A DNA stretch of 64,000 nucleotides from Unio delphinus (taxonomy: Eukaryota > Mollusca > Bivalvia > Unionida > Unionidae), in contig JAQISU010000115.1 in NCBI GenBank assembly GCA_029339505.1, positions 2,347,501-2,411,500 of the forward strand, given 5' to 3'. The notes under the pieces were generated by a model. The model made no database searches and was not told the DNA's origin. It saw only the letters and a program-made list of their open reading frames with translations. How positions within the stretch are numbered: position 1 is the stretch's first letter; every line of letters begins with the position of its first letter. The position numbers were made by a program, and so were the translations under genes. Below are positions 21,669 through 32,469 of the stretch, piece after piece.

Positions 21669-21711
21669 TTACTTGTCTGTTAATCCACGTTCATCAATGC
21701 CCAGAAGTCTC
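21669..21711 (-). CDS. Last coding exon of an unidentified small membrane protein gene
   Basis: On the minus strand an acceptor (ATTTTGCAG) is followed by 43 bases ending in TAA. Joined to the exon at 22,229-22,280, the split codon AG|G gives Arg and the tail reads RRLLGIDERGLTDK then stop. The phase is correct without adjustment, and both intron borders are GT-AG. The preceding exon supplies a hydrophobic segment, so this would be a short hydrophilic C-terminal tail after a membrane helix. I do not recognise the family. Upstream exons were not found with confidence. Confidence 0.5.
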
Positions 21712-22228
21712 CTGCAAAATAGCATATCAGTGTTAATTTTTTTAAAAAAACGCTAGTTATCAACTGTTTGCTTATAATTATATTTGTTTAAATAATTTAA
21801 TGCACAATCCTCTCTTAAACTGAAACATACATAGCTCATGTTAAAAATTAGTTTTAAAAATTCTTTATGACAATATTATTGAGAAATTACTAGTTTTCAA
21901 TCCACATGGTTGAAATTTTACAACTTTTTCGGCCGTGCATGAAATAAGTCTACCTTTTAACGCAGCTCAAATTTTATAAAAAGCAAACACTATCAAAACA
22001 AAAACTAGCTGTCAATGATCGAAACAATTTAGTTTCAGTTTCATCGATTTCAGTCACCAATCCCAATATTTCATCCACTTTATTGGAATGATAGATCCGC
22101 CAATATTAATATGCTACTTTTCAAATTAAAAACAAAAGAAAAAAAAAATATTTATTGATGTCCGACATAAATATAAATTACGAATTCCGCTGCGGTTGTT
22201 GAAAATAAAATTCCTTCAAGAAACTAAC

Positions 22229-22280
22229 CTCGACAAGACATAGGACGTAAAGATGAGGATATACAGCAGTGGAATGCAAT
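22229..22280 (-). CDS. Penultimate coding exon of the same gene (membrane helix)
   Basis: A 52-base exon lies between a strong acceptor (CCTATTTTATCCCACAG) and a GT donor (GTTAGTTTC) on the minus strand. It begins in phase 1 (two bases complete a split codon) and reads CIPLLYILIFTSYVLSR, a typical 16-17 residue transmembrane segment. The downstream intron is 517 bp. Splice signals, phase agreement and hydrophobic content argue for a real exon, but the protein cannot be named from this much. Confidence 0.5.
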
Positions 22281-22559
22281 CTGTGGGATAAAATAGGTAT
22301 TCAAGTTATTGGTTGGTTTGATGCTAGTTTTTAACGGATATTCTAAACAGAAAACTCATTGAGGCAGCGGACCTTCAATCCTTGAATCAAAGCGTTGCTG
22401 TAAAATGTGACCTTGGTCACAAGGTCAAAAGTGCTGCGGGAATGTAGCAGAATATTTAGATTCATAGTGATTCAATCTAAGAATGAAAAAAAATCAATCG
22501 GCATCATAATGATACGGTCTTTTAGTGAAAACCCCATGCTGATATAAACATACTTTCAG

Positions 22560-23360
22560 GAAAACAGCAAACACATGATGTTTAATATGGCCGCCATGTC
22601 TTCCTTATTGAACATCAGATCGGCACAATTTTCGTTTATGATAAACAAGACGTAATAAGTTCTTATTGAAACCCACATGTTAGTATGACTATCCATATAA
22701 GAGAAGTACCAATAACAAAATTTTAAAGATTGTCATATTGATACTGGAGGCCGACCGAAACTAAATTTCTGGTTTCGGCCGAAACCGAAACCAGACCGAA
22801 AGTTAAAAATTGACTTTCGGCCGAAACCGAAAGTTTACCTACACCTTCGGCCGAAACCGAAAGATAAACCAAACTTGCCGAACACAAGATTTATTTGCCA
22901 ACTTTCGGCGCCGGTGGCTAGGGGGCGCCAAATCGGACCAAAGTATCAACATAACTGCGCAACTGGGGCAGCCGGGGGCGCAAATTTGGGTGTTTTGCCC
23001 TGAACGCCGCAAATTTGGGTGTTTCGCCCTGGGCGCCAAATATCCTCGCTACGCCACTGTGTAGATATGACCATATATTCAAGAGCAATAGCGATAACAA
23101 GAAGATGGCTGCCATGGCGCCGTACTGGGCATCAGATCAGTGCAATTTTTAAGAAGGGTCAGTCAGACAAGTTTTTCAGTGAAAACCATATGCTGATTTG
23201 ACCATCCATTCAGGAGAAATAGCTACAATTTTTTTCAAGATGGCTGTAGTGCGCCATATTAGCCGTTTTATCGTCACCATTTTCTTAAGGACCTTTCATT
23301 CAGAAGGATTAGCGATACGATTTTCAAGATGGCTACTTTATTACAATACTGGATGTGCGA
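22560..23360 (+). repeat. Degenerate repeats carrying AAGATGGC motifs, with TTTCGG-rich and GC-rich inserts
   Basis: Blocks of roughly 150-180 bp recur: a catatgctgatttgacc-like start, ccattcaggagaaatagc, tttcaagatggctg, then a catcagatc or ggacc tail. At 22,750-22,875 there are several copies of the self-complementary ttcggccgaaaccgaaa, and at 22,905-23,060 a GC-rich piece (gggggcgcc, ctgggcgcc, ctcgctacgccact). These look like fragments of several repetitive elements. Open frames here are not supported as genes. Confidence 0.6.
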
Positions 23361-23540
23361 GCAGTTCCATTTTCGTTTGGAATCAACTTATTGAGGCCAT
23401 GTGCAACCTAGGATCCTGGGGCCGGATCTGGTCCGCAGTATGGTGGTATTCACTTATTTACACCATAGGGTGTGGCTGTACAAAAAATTATTCTGTCCGC
23501 ACCATGGAGAAATTTTGTACATGCCTGAAATAGACCGTGA

Positions 23541-23587
<47 letters not shown>

Positions 23588-24079
23588 GTGGCAATATTCC
23601 AAGTAATTAATGAGAAGTAGCATAACAAACTTGTACTTTATTGACGGACGACGGATGATATATTATGTACGGACGACGGACAACAAAGTATACAATCAGC
23701 TCTTCTGATATATGACCAGTCGAGCTAAAAATAAAACCAAAACAAATAAAAACCCCAATGTAAATTCATGAATAAACAGCTATCATCCACTGTTTACATG
23801 CAAAAATAGAAAACACGCCCTTGAACTCTGGTTGACTGACCGATCACTGCTGACATTAATCACAGCTTGAACGATTTTAACAAACATGTATTACGTGGAT
23901 GAACATTTATCCGTCTTATACCATTTTAGCCGATGGGCGGCTCAACATGTAGAAACACTATATGATAATGGATTGACCCCCTCAACCTAAACAGTATACA
24001 TGTACTCTTAAATGCATTTACCGACATTAAACGAATGTAACAACGTACCAGAAGCCTTTGAAATTCTATCACATTAGTT

Positions 24080-24081
<2 letters not shown>
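23361..24081. other. Intergenic with a (GT)n tract
   Basis: (GT)n runs at about 23,545-23,586. At 23,641-23,690 there are short repeats of gacggacgacgga. No gene is seen. Confidence 0.6.

Positions 24082-24166
<85 letters not shown>
24082..24166. repeat. (AT)n microsatellite
   Basis: About 42 AT units. The Ile-Tyr open frames across it are artefacts. Confidence 0.97.
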
Positions 24167-24169
<3 letters not shown>

Positions 24170-24875
24170 TGTGTGTGTATTCTTTTGAACTTTTTTTCTT
24201 TCTTATATACACGAATGTATATGTAATCAGAAGCGAACATTTTTTGTTATGGAAGAAAAGACCCAAACGTCTGATTGCTGATAATTAAAAGATGTCAATA
24301 GTGTAACATAAATCATACAAAATTACGTGACTCGTGTGGATGGGGTCTGTTATTCTGTGTTTGTTATACTAGTCACGTGAACGACCTTCACGTGTCAAAG
24401 ACACTCGACCGCACAATTTTCTTCACGCAAGTTATGTACAGTGCCAGTGGCCAGGCTAATATTTCCGGTACATGAGATACATTGAGGTCGCGCAACTTGT
24501 CTTTCCCTAGGTAATTAATGTACATGTACGTGCGAATAGCTTCGTCATATTTTAAATGTCGGATGTTTGGTATATAACAATAATTCGATGTATATACATA
24601 TCTGGTATTTAATTATGCTGGCAAAGCTGTTCATGAGCAAGGTAGCTGTCAACAGAAAGTGCATGTCAATCAGATTATGTCAGCCATGTTAAGATCTATT
24701 CAACAAGTTAAAGTGTGACCTAGTTATGACAATACGCAGTCATATGCATGTAAGGCTCATTGCTCATACAACATGGTGGATCGTTAAGCCCAAGATCGGT
24801 CATTTTGTAACATCATGATCGTTTCGTAACTGGGATTTTTATCCGCAATTTTCAAACAATTATTAATATTTAATG
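24167..24875. other. Intergenic, nothing recognised
   Basis: Two CACGTG boxes occur close together at 24,375-24,395 (gtcacgtgaacg and ttcacgtgtc). I cannot attach them to a gene. Confidence 0.45.
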
Positions 24876-25067
24876 TCACGCATTCTTTGTTAACGTGTTA
24901 ACTAGAATATACACTACTACACTTGTCACTATTATAATTACTGCTTCGTTATTTTGATTAAAACTTAATTTCCTGTATTCTTTATCAATTAGATATGGTA
25001 TTTTATAATTTAAATCCGATTGGCTGCTCTGTACATAGTTTTTTTTGTTATTGTTGCTGCTGTCCAT
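24876..25067 (-). CDS. Small ORF with C-terminal membrane helix, doubtful gene
   Basis: A 63-codon frame starts at a true ATG with G at -3. Residues 1-40 are polar (Asn, Ser, Lys rich), and residues about 42-58 are hydrophobic (AVIIIVTSVVVYILVNTL), as in tail-anchored proteins. The composition is close to that of random AT-rich DNA, no family is recognised and no promoter is evident. It could equally be chance or an upstream exon of another gene. Confidence 0.2.
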   Translation of the reverse strand: MDSSNNNKKNYVQSSQSDLNYKIPYLIDKEYRKLSFNQNNEAVIIIVTSVVVYILVNTLTKNA

Positions 25068-25284
25068 CCCTTTACATTAAGATATTGTTTAATTCGTATT
25101 CGAATTAAAATATTATTTAGAAACCTTTTCTTATAATTTTATGTACTGCAATACTAATTATACATTCTTATTCTAATATCCATTTAAAACTAGTTATACA
25201 TTTTTCATTTTAAATAATAACTACATAATTATAAACATTCACTATTCTTCTCTATCACATGGACGGGGGATGGGGGGGTGGGGA

Positions 25285-25425
25285 GCCCTATAAATCGCAC
25301 GCCTTTACCGATAACTGCCATCTCAATTCTGTCTGATGTTGGTGGGTGAGAAAGCATGCTATTAGCTTTCCGTGGGTCAATACTTCTTCCACCACTAGTC
25401 GAACTTCTACCATAACAGTCTGTTA
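25285..25425 (+). mobile_element. SINE fragment, V-SINE-like body
   Basis: This piece, with gataactgccatctca, gtgagaaagc, then agctttccgtgggtcaat and cttcttccacca, aligns with 47,665-47,800, a longer member of the same tRNA-derived SINE family. The tRNA-like head is degraded here and a middle piece is missing. Confidence 0.6.
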
Positions 25426-25659
25426 ATTTATTATACTACACACGATGAAATGCGAATATGCCATCGTTAGTACTTCGATCTGACGATATACCTACAGACA
25501 GTTTTAACACTGATCTTACCTAAAGGAAATAATTTAGAACCGAATTTATCCCGACTTGACACATTTTTTACAGTGTCGCAACGAACATACTACCTCGCCC
25601 TAAAAGAAACGTCTAAATATATTTAGATCTGCATTCAAATCTTGAACATGAATTTGTCC

Positions 25660-25661
<2 letters not shown>

Positions 25662-25743
<82 letters not shown>
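25662..25743. repeat. (GA)n microsatellite immediately 3' of the NUPR1-like gene
   Basis: About 40 uninterrupted GA units end 6 bases from the stop codon of the gene at 25,750-25,965. On the transcript strand it would be a (CU)n tract at the very start of the 3' untranslated region. Confidence 0.97.
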
Positions 25744-25746
<3 letters not shown>

Positions 25747-25749
25747 CCT

Positions 25750-25965
25750 CTATTTATGTTTTTGTTCTTGCTGTTTGTGAGCATTGTTCACCAACTTTTG
25801 CATATTTTTTCTTGTGTCACCACCAGGTTCAGCGTGACTTGAATGCTGTTGTGCAGTTTCTTTTTTCGTCCGCCCCTTTCCACCATGGTGGGAATGGATG
25901 TACTTGTCTTGTTCTATATTATATTCATCGTATTTGTCTAGGTACTTCTCGTCTGCAGCTGACAT
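25750..25965 (-). CDS. nupr1: NUPR1-like nuclear stress protein (71 aa)
   Basis: A single-exon frame starts MSAADEKYLDKY. Seen: residues 12-23 YDEYNIEQDKYI, residues 28-38 GGKGRTKKETA and residues 47-60 PGGDTRKNMQKLVN. NUPR1 (p8) proteins share exactly this order: an acidic D-E-Y-x-x-Y-N motif, a basic G-K-x-R-x-K-x-E-A stretch, a P-x-G-x-x-R-K-x-x-x-K-L-x-N stretch and a basic tail. They are about 65-85 residues long, intrinsically disordered and nuclear. Known role: small stress-induced chromatin/transcription cofactors linked to the ATF4 pathway and autophagy. The basic residues act as a nuclear localisation signal. I chose the ATG at 25,965 because it lies about 40 bases after the expected transcription start and has A at -3; the frame stays open upstream only to a GTG, before the start site. 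Identification rests on motif recall, not on a search. Confidence 0.85.
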   Translation of the reverse strand: MSAADEKYLDKYDEYNIEQDKYIHSHHGGKGRTKKETAQQHSSHAEPGGDTRKNMQKLVNNAHKQQEQKHK

Positions 25966-26030
25966 TTTTTTTCCTCCCTTGTTTTTCTTGCGCGAATATT
26001 GTATACAATCTCTTGCCACGTCTCTGTAGT

Positions 26031-26108
26031 TGGTATATAAATATTTTGACTGTCATGTGATTGTGTTTACTACTGAAAGATTGAAATTTATTGGTTGAAA
26101 ATGACGTA
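26031..26108 (-). promoter_or_regulatory. Core promoter of the NUPR1-like gene: TATA, CCAAT, CRE-like
   Basis: On the minus strand, TATTTATATACC (26,031-26,044) is a TATA box, predicting a start site near 26,005. CCAAT lies at 26,090-26,094 and TACGTCA, a half-palindromic CRE/ATF site, at 26,102-26,108. Spacing is ordinary for an inducible promoter. Vertebrate NUPR1 is a known ATF4 target, so a CRE-like site here is sensible; binding itself is inference. Confidence 0.6.
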
Positions 26109-26119
26109 GTAAGCCAACC

Positions 26120-27177
26120 GCTTTCAAGGCCTAAAGTTCACGCCATGCCATCTCATCAAACATGTAAACATGAACTGGTGTAGTAGTTCTACATCACGTC
26201 TGCGCTACCAAGCCCAAAGTCTCTGTTTGAACAAAATAAATATAACCTGTTAACAAGCACAGCTGTAGATCTTACAATTTCTTCAAACCTCGAAAGATGC
26301 CGTTTTTTTATTTTATTTATTGTATTCAAAGTTTTGTATGGATATACAGAAGTATGTGTATTGCAACTGGAAAATTAGTATCCATGGAGAACTAAAGTCA
26401 CAACAAATATCTGTAATCACAAAACGGCAAGCTATTTATAGGTTCAATGGCATAAGTTATTTCTTATTTATGATGGAAATGTGAGACTCGCTTTCGGGTC
26501 TCGCCATTCATGTATGAGATTGTTTAATCCATAAGTCATGAGGCCAAGTATATATGATTTCATGTGGGGATGGGGTGAAGGAGTGTGTGCGTTTAAATAG
26601 CTTACAAATAAGAAGTATATTTTAAACACAAAATGAATCATATTAGTTCATCACGTTAATTGTATATCTGTTTGTTTCTTCTTCTTCTTCTTCTTCTTCT
26701 TCTTCTTCTTCTTCTTCTAGAGAATTAGTTATTGCGTCCTGATAATATATCGGTATTTGTTTGTGTGGCTTATTTACTGTGAATCGTTCAGGTGGTATAA
26801 CCCTCAAACTAGACCGATGGTTCATATCTATGCCATTTAGTTAAAAGGCTGAAAACCAGATCAAACAAGCTTGTATTGTAAGCGTTTAAATTCCAATAAT
26901 GATGCCATGCATTTATAGATTTGCTGTGGTTTTCAGCTTTAACCATGATAAAATTACTGAACAAAAAAAATCCACAAAAATTCGTACATATGTACAGGGC
27001 CGGTGTCTTAAGAGACTTATCACTTTGACTCTAACACCCACCCACCTGAAAAAGAAAATCACTTCGTCTAATTGGGCGCCCTTGAAGCCTAGTGTACTAG
27101 CTCACTTGTACAGTTGGGCCGGTCCTTCATACGTATTTAAGTAAAATTAAGGAAGATAGAAACTAAAATAAAGCAAA
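26120..27177. other. Intergenic with (TTC)n
   Basis: (TTC)n runs at about 26,680-26,719 and gives a poly-Glu shadow frame. A short fragment near 26,995-27,130 (acagggccggtgtc, attgggcgcccttg, gttgggccggtcc) looks repeat-derived. No gene is seen. Confidence 0.55.
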
Positions 27178-27436
27178 ATGTGACAGAATATGGGCAGACT
27201 GTGACAGATTGTGGGTATACTGTGACATAATATTGGGCAGACTGTGACATAATATGGGTAGACTGTGACAGAATGTGGGTGTACTGTGACAGAATATGGG
27301 CAGACTGACAGAATGTGGGTAGACTGTGACAGAATATGGGCAGACTGTGACAGAATGTGGGCAGACTGTGACAGAATGTGGGTAGACTGTGACGGAATGT
27401 GGGCAGACTATGACAGAATGTGGGAAGACTGTGACA
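27178..27436 (+). repeat. About 20-bp tandem repeat, roughly 13 copies
   Basis: The unit is approximately cagactgtgacagaatgtgg, with gggtagac and ataatattgg variants. It leads straight into the palindrome at 27,449. Confidence 0.9.
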
Positions 27437-27448
27437 TATAGAATCTAT

Positions 27449-27585
27449 GTTGGGGTTTGGACCGAGACAATGAAATCCCAGCCTAGGGGTTATATTATTT
27501 GTCTCCCCACGAGGCTTGTCCGAGTGGGGAGGCATATAATGTAACCCCGCGGCTGGGATTTCATTGTCTCGGTCCAAACCCCAAC
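27449..27585. repeat. 137-bp palindrome (foldback/MITE-like)
   Basis: Two perfect 35-bp arms (27,449-27,483 and 27,551-27,585), starting gttggggtttggaccgagac, flank a second, imperfect inner stem (ggggttatattat against ataatgtaacccc) and a cgaggcttgtccgag centre. It would form a long hairpin. It has the look of a foldback MITE, but no target duplication is evident. Confidence 0.88.
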
Positions 27586-28481
27586 GTATATTATTTTTCT
27601 CATTGGGAATTTTATCCTATCTGTAGCACAGTAAATTTTCAGGTCAGCTTCATTAAATGTAGCTAACAGTATATACAATGTTTCACGCGAAGTGTTTACA
27701 ACTAGTTGAGTTGCTTTAGCTACATTTAATGATCTGAAAATGTACTGAGCTAGTCCTGCATATAGGATAAACTTGACCATGCTAGTTTGAACGAACTAAC
27801 ATAATATCAAAACCTCGAAATAGTATGCGTGTGTGTATTTGTCTATCAAAATGTTTTTGTTTTGGTGTGTTTTTAAGACAGTTATATATTATTTTGTTGT
27901 TGTTGCTGTTGTTGTTGTTTTATTTGAGAACAACTATGGCACAGCAGAAGACAAGAAGGTTTTTGTTTGTTTTTTTGGGGTTAAAAGTAGTTCTCAGCGC
28001 GTGGACACCATGACTGAGACGATTGGTCTGAGATGACTAGACTGAGATAAGAAAAGTAATGTTAGCAGAACAGCTAGATTTCTCTGTCGCATGGGTGGGA
28101 AATAATGAACGAACACTGATTTGAAACAAGCAAGTTCCGGTTAAGACATTTTGATATGTTGTGTGAAGTTCTGTAGTAGTTAGGGCAGTGAGAGTTCATG
28201 GACACTGTCAAGTTAGGAGGGCGAGTAGCCGATGGATAGACATTAAATTTATATTATCAGGATTGTGTTGCAGTATTAGGTTGCAAATTGACTTTCATCT
28301 GTTGAGTTACGACAAGACGATATCCGACATAACGAGATCGGGAATATTGTTGGAAGTCAGAAAAGAAAAACATGATAAATATTTAGGTTGGGTTTTATTT
28401 ATTTGAAGGAAAGAATAGTTTCCTACCTGTGCACCCCGTAATAGAAAAAGACTGGAAAAGTACAGCTGAGGATCAAAAGAA

Positions 28482-28561
<80 letters not shown>

Positions 28562-28984
28562 ATATAAAGATATTGTCACCAACAATGATTTAGAAAGGAC
28601 CGAAAACAAACAGGTTATGCTGACATGCCGGCAATTAGAGTTCGATCCTATGGTGAAATTCAATTCCTAGAGAAAGTGTATCATTCAAATGTCATCTTCA
28701 ATTCATTTTGGTGATGTAATTCATTATATTTTTATATTTACATATGGTGACTCGTGTTGTACTATTCTATATATTTGCTAGGATGTCTGTTATTCCATTT
28801 ATTACTTTCATATTTTAATTTGTTGTTTTCTCAAACAGGGCAATAACAGCGCGGTTGACCACCACTTTGATAAGGATAAGAAAAGCAAAATTACAAATGC
28901 GGGACCATACATATATCGCTCCCTACCCTGACATAAGTAGTGATGTTTTCCCACCGAATATATTTTTTTTTACATTTCTCCCAC
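27586..28984. other. Intergenic with a (GA)n tract, no gene supported
   Basis: (GA)n of about 35 units runs at 28,486-28,555. Just after it a 39-codon open stretch ends at a stop near 28,669, but it has no ATG or splice evidence. The poly-Gly/Val and Leu-rich frames near 27,890 come from a gttgtt tract. Confidence 0.55.
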
Positions 28985-31745
28985 ATCTGCCAATGTTGTT
29001 TTTATCCTTGAATTCGTTAATCTCTCAGTAAAGGTTTCCCTCGCTGGTTTTTGTCAGAAATTGAAGTAGTGATAGCGAGATGCAAAGCTCAGAGCCCCTC
29101 AGTCAACGGTGACGACATTTAAATTAATGAATATACAAAATGTGAAATTCAAATAGCAACAATTTAACAATTCAATATCAATCATCTCAACAATTTAACA
29201 ATTCAATAACAATCATCTCTCAAATAAAATTCAAATTAAAACCCTATCACTCGTCTTTCACTCGACCAAGTGACGGCCTATTTCATTATCTGACTTAATA
29301 TGATAGATTTTCCTCCTGCCCTGTGTTCCTATTCAAATGTATGATCTTTATCTGGACTGGTATTTAAATTCCCTCCAGTCCTTCTAGCTTATACCTCCGT
29401 TCTTCCTTTATATTTGACCCCCAGAGACTCGGACCAACTGCGCTTGGATAATTCCCTCTATCTCCCACAGTTCCCCTGGTCCCTAAATGCTTCCTGTATT
29501 AACACACAAGAACATTAGCATAGCATATTCCTCTAGCTATCGAACTCACACTAACATCAAATAAGCCATTACTTTCTTTGTTCACGCAATCGTGCCCATC
29601 GAAATAAACATTTTATCTGATATGTGTACATGGTATATTATAGATTCTCAATCTTATTATATCTACAAAGTGTACACAGATATGCACATACCCATGCGCT
29701 GATATATCCTTACACATGGTACTCCTACAAAGCAAACACAATTAGGCAAATCCCTATTAACTAATGTCGCACACTGCAACCACTATACAAAGCTTATAAT
29801 TCAATTCAGCATTTGCAAATCTATAATATCAAATGTGGTTACTACGAATTAACCAGAATTACAATATTAATTATATTGTCACAGAATTAGGCAAAAATAT
29901 AACTTGGTTATGCCTTAGAAATATTTGACTATTTTTCGTTGTAGATGCGTATAACGTTATCTACGGTGAACAAGTGTTCTTCCAGGTGAGCGACGGAACC
30001 AACATGTATCTCGCCGAAAATTACTGGCGACGTCGGGGCATTATAATCATGATATGCACGGGTATTTTACCCTGAATATTACTCACTGTCCTATGGATTT
30101 AGGCAAGATCAAGTTATAACCGACAACCTGATCGTTCTGGATCTCGTCGAGGAGTGCACGCTCTCCATTGTGTTCAATAGCCATAGGGGTGAGTGTTAAA
30201 ATTATATTTCATTTTATATGCGAAGTTTATTGCGTTTGTATTGTCATATCATGTAATGATTAATTGTTTAATTTATTACAACGCAGATTTGAAACGTTGT
30301 GAACTGTGAATTACAAGTTGCTATTAGAGTTTAATGTATTAGCATTTTCCAGAACTCATTATTATTACGAGTTTGATTTTATTGTAGCTAACGAGTGTGA
30401 CGAGTTTAGCTGACGAGTTTAACTGACGAGATTAGCTGACGCGTAGAGCTGTCTATATGCATGTACGTATGTCTGTACATGTGGAGGAGCCACGACTGTA
30501 GACGTAGCTAATTCAAGGGTGATGTATGCTGTCTGTACGTGTGTATACGTATGACTGACTGTACATGTGGTGGATCCATGAAGGGTGCGAGCGGCTGATA
30601 CAAGTGTGGGCCAACCCAAGGACTTGGTGAAACTGTGCTGTTTATCAATGTATGAATCGTACGACTGTACAAGAGTCAAGAAGCATATGTTTGGTCCAAT
30701 TGTTGTTTCAATTGGTACATTTTTTTATATGAGATTATTTTGAATCCTAGTTGTATTCCAGGAGATTTGTGAATCTCACTTACAGTGCAGTACGTTTGAA
30801 ACGTATTTGAATACCTTGAGATTGTTTGAATCTCAATCCTAGTCTATACGTGAAATTATGTGAATATCTTACGGTGCATACTGTTATTTGAAACAAGGTT
30901 CCTTGAATCTGTCTTTCAGATTCATATAATATTTTTGGCTTATTTTTCAATGTGCGAATGTTTCCATAGAGTGATTGGGTCAATCGTATGTCGAGAGCGT
31001 GTGAGAATCATTGTATTTATACTTCATATATATTTCGTTATTAATCAAGTTCATACATTTCCATCTTTCACACATTGTGTTGAGTTATTCATTTAGTCCA
31101 GAGCCCAATCGGCTTCTATTCTGCGACAATATGCTATACATAAACATTGCTCATATCTCAAAATATGCATGGATATCAAACATTACGAATGACTCAAACC
31201 CTACAAATAGTAATTCTACGTACTAAAGTATACATACTGCACTACTTAAAGTACACTTACTTTACCGTAATATTACAACGATCGATAGTCAGTGACCTGT
31301 ACTGACGCTCCTTTGTAATTACCAGAATAACAGTATTTCCCGCCAATTTCGATTGACGTCGGAGTAGCTTATAACTTCTACCAAGATGGTTTAGCGATTA
31401 CTGACGTTTAGTTCTCAAGATAATATATTTAAGCTTGCGATTATAATATTGGCCACGCCTTGCTCAATTCCGAATGGACGTTGATTCATATAATCAGACA
31501 CTGCACACTCCCAACAGCCTGTCAAGGGTGGTGTTACGAGCCCCGCTTGATGTTCCTTTGATTCGAACACAGAATCCCACCACTTACCTATGAAACATAT
31601 GATGACAATTATTGAGTAACTGGCTGCCCAAAATAAAACGCGCATCACTAGTTTTATAGCCATGTCAATTAACTTGCTTGACACATCATTGTTTGCCGAA
31701 TTGACCTTCATACGTATTTACGGCGCGAAATTATTAGCCTCAGGG
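28985..31745 (-). repeat. Dispersed repeat family D, copy D2, split by solo LTR C3
   Basis: On the minus strand it runs from about 31,745 (taatttcgcgccg) to 28,985, matching D1 at 1-870 and, in its middle, D3. Solo LTR C3 occupies 29,877-31,128. It contains a 98-codon open frame (31,711-31,415) whose residues 13-43 include a hydrophobic helix (LVMRVLFWAASYSIIVIICF). D1 has related DNA but not an intact frame. The boundaries are estimates from where similarity fades. Confidence 0.62.
29877..31128 (+). mobile_element. Solo LTR, family C copy C3 (1,252 bp)
   Basis: It begins TGTCACAGAATTAGGC and ends ATTCTGCGACA, so the terminal 11 bases are inverted repeats with one difference. It is flanked by the 4-bp duplication ATAT (29,873-29,876 and 31,129-31,132). 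It is the cleanest member of the family and shows the empty site for the Helitron that interrupts C1. Confidence 0.85.
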
Positions 31746-31804
31746 TCTAACATTTACATGTTGAAATCTGGTTAATCCTTACAACGTGACACCCTCTCTC
31801 CCAT
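31746..31804. other. Short spacer
   Basis: Nothing recognised. Confidence 0.4.
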
Positions 31805-32062
31805 TCAACATTTTGCTTATTTATACAGTTTGAACATGTCATCTTTATTTTTCCTTAATTCATTTATACATTTTGGGCAGGTCGTCCTTCAATAATTACT
31901 TTTCCTAAATTTTATTTATACATTTTATACAGGTTATACTTCAAACTTTACTTTTCCTAAATGTATTTATGCCTATTTTCAGGTAATCCATCAATCTTTA
32001 CCTTTCCAAAATTTATTTATACGTTTTATACAGATCATCCTTCAATCTTTTCTTTTCCTAAC
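31805..32062 (+). repeat. About 57-bp degenerate tandem repeat, 4-5 copies
   Basis: Units carry tttatacattttatacag, then a tcatccttcaat-like piece and acttttcctaaattt. Confidence 0.85.
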
Positions 32063-32469
32063 TTCGTGTATTTTCTGAAAGTGATTTGCATTGTTTCACA
32101 TAAGCGCTCGTGGAAATCATCATCATCAATTATACTTTCATCAAAACCCATTTTATGCAATAATTAATTTTTGTAATCGATAATTGTTAAAAAATATATT
32201 CGCTATCAACTGACTAAAAGTGACTAACTAAAATGAATATAAGTAACAATCTGAGCGTGCCTATTGGGGACTTTTAGCACCCATTGGTGATTTTATTTAG
32301 TTCTTATTAGTGGTTGTTAGGTATTTCGTGAAAAACAGTAAATTTCAGTACCTACCCAAGTAGTTTTCCCACTTGAATAATTAGGTTATCTAAACAGCAC
32401 TATTACCGCCCTTACAAGGGATCTGCAGAATATGTGTTAACGTGTTAAAAGTTAACCTCCTAACGATTG
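32063..32469. other. Intergenic, nothing recognised
   Basis: AT-rich sequence, no coding signal. Confidence 0.45.

Noticed and set aside
25966..26019. 18-residue upstream extension of the NUPR1-like protein
   Set aside because: It begins with GTG rather than ATG and lies upstream of the start site predicted from the TATA box.
28556..28669. 39-codon open stretch after a (GA)n tract
   Set aside because: No ATG or acceptor could be supported, and similar lengths arise by chance.
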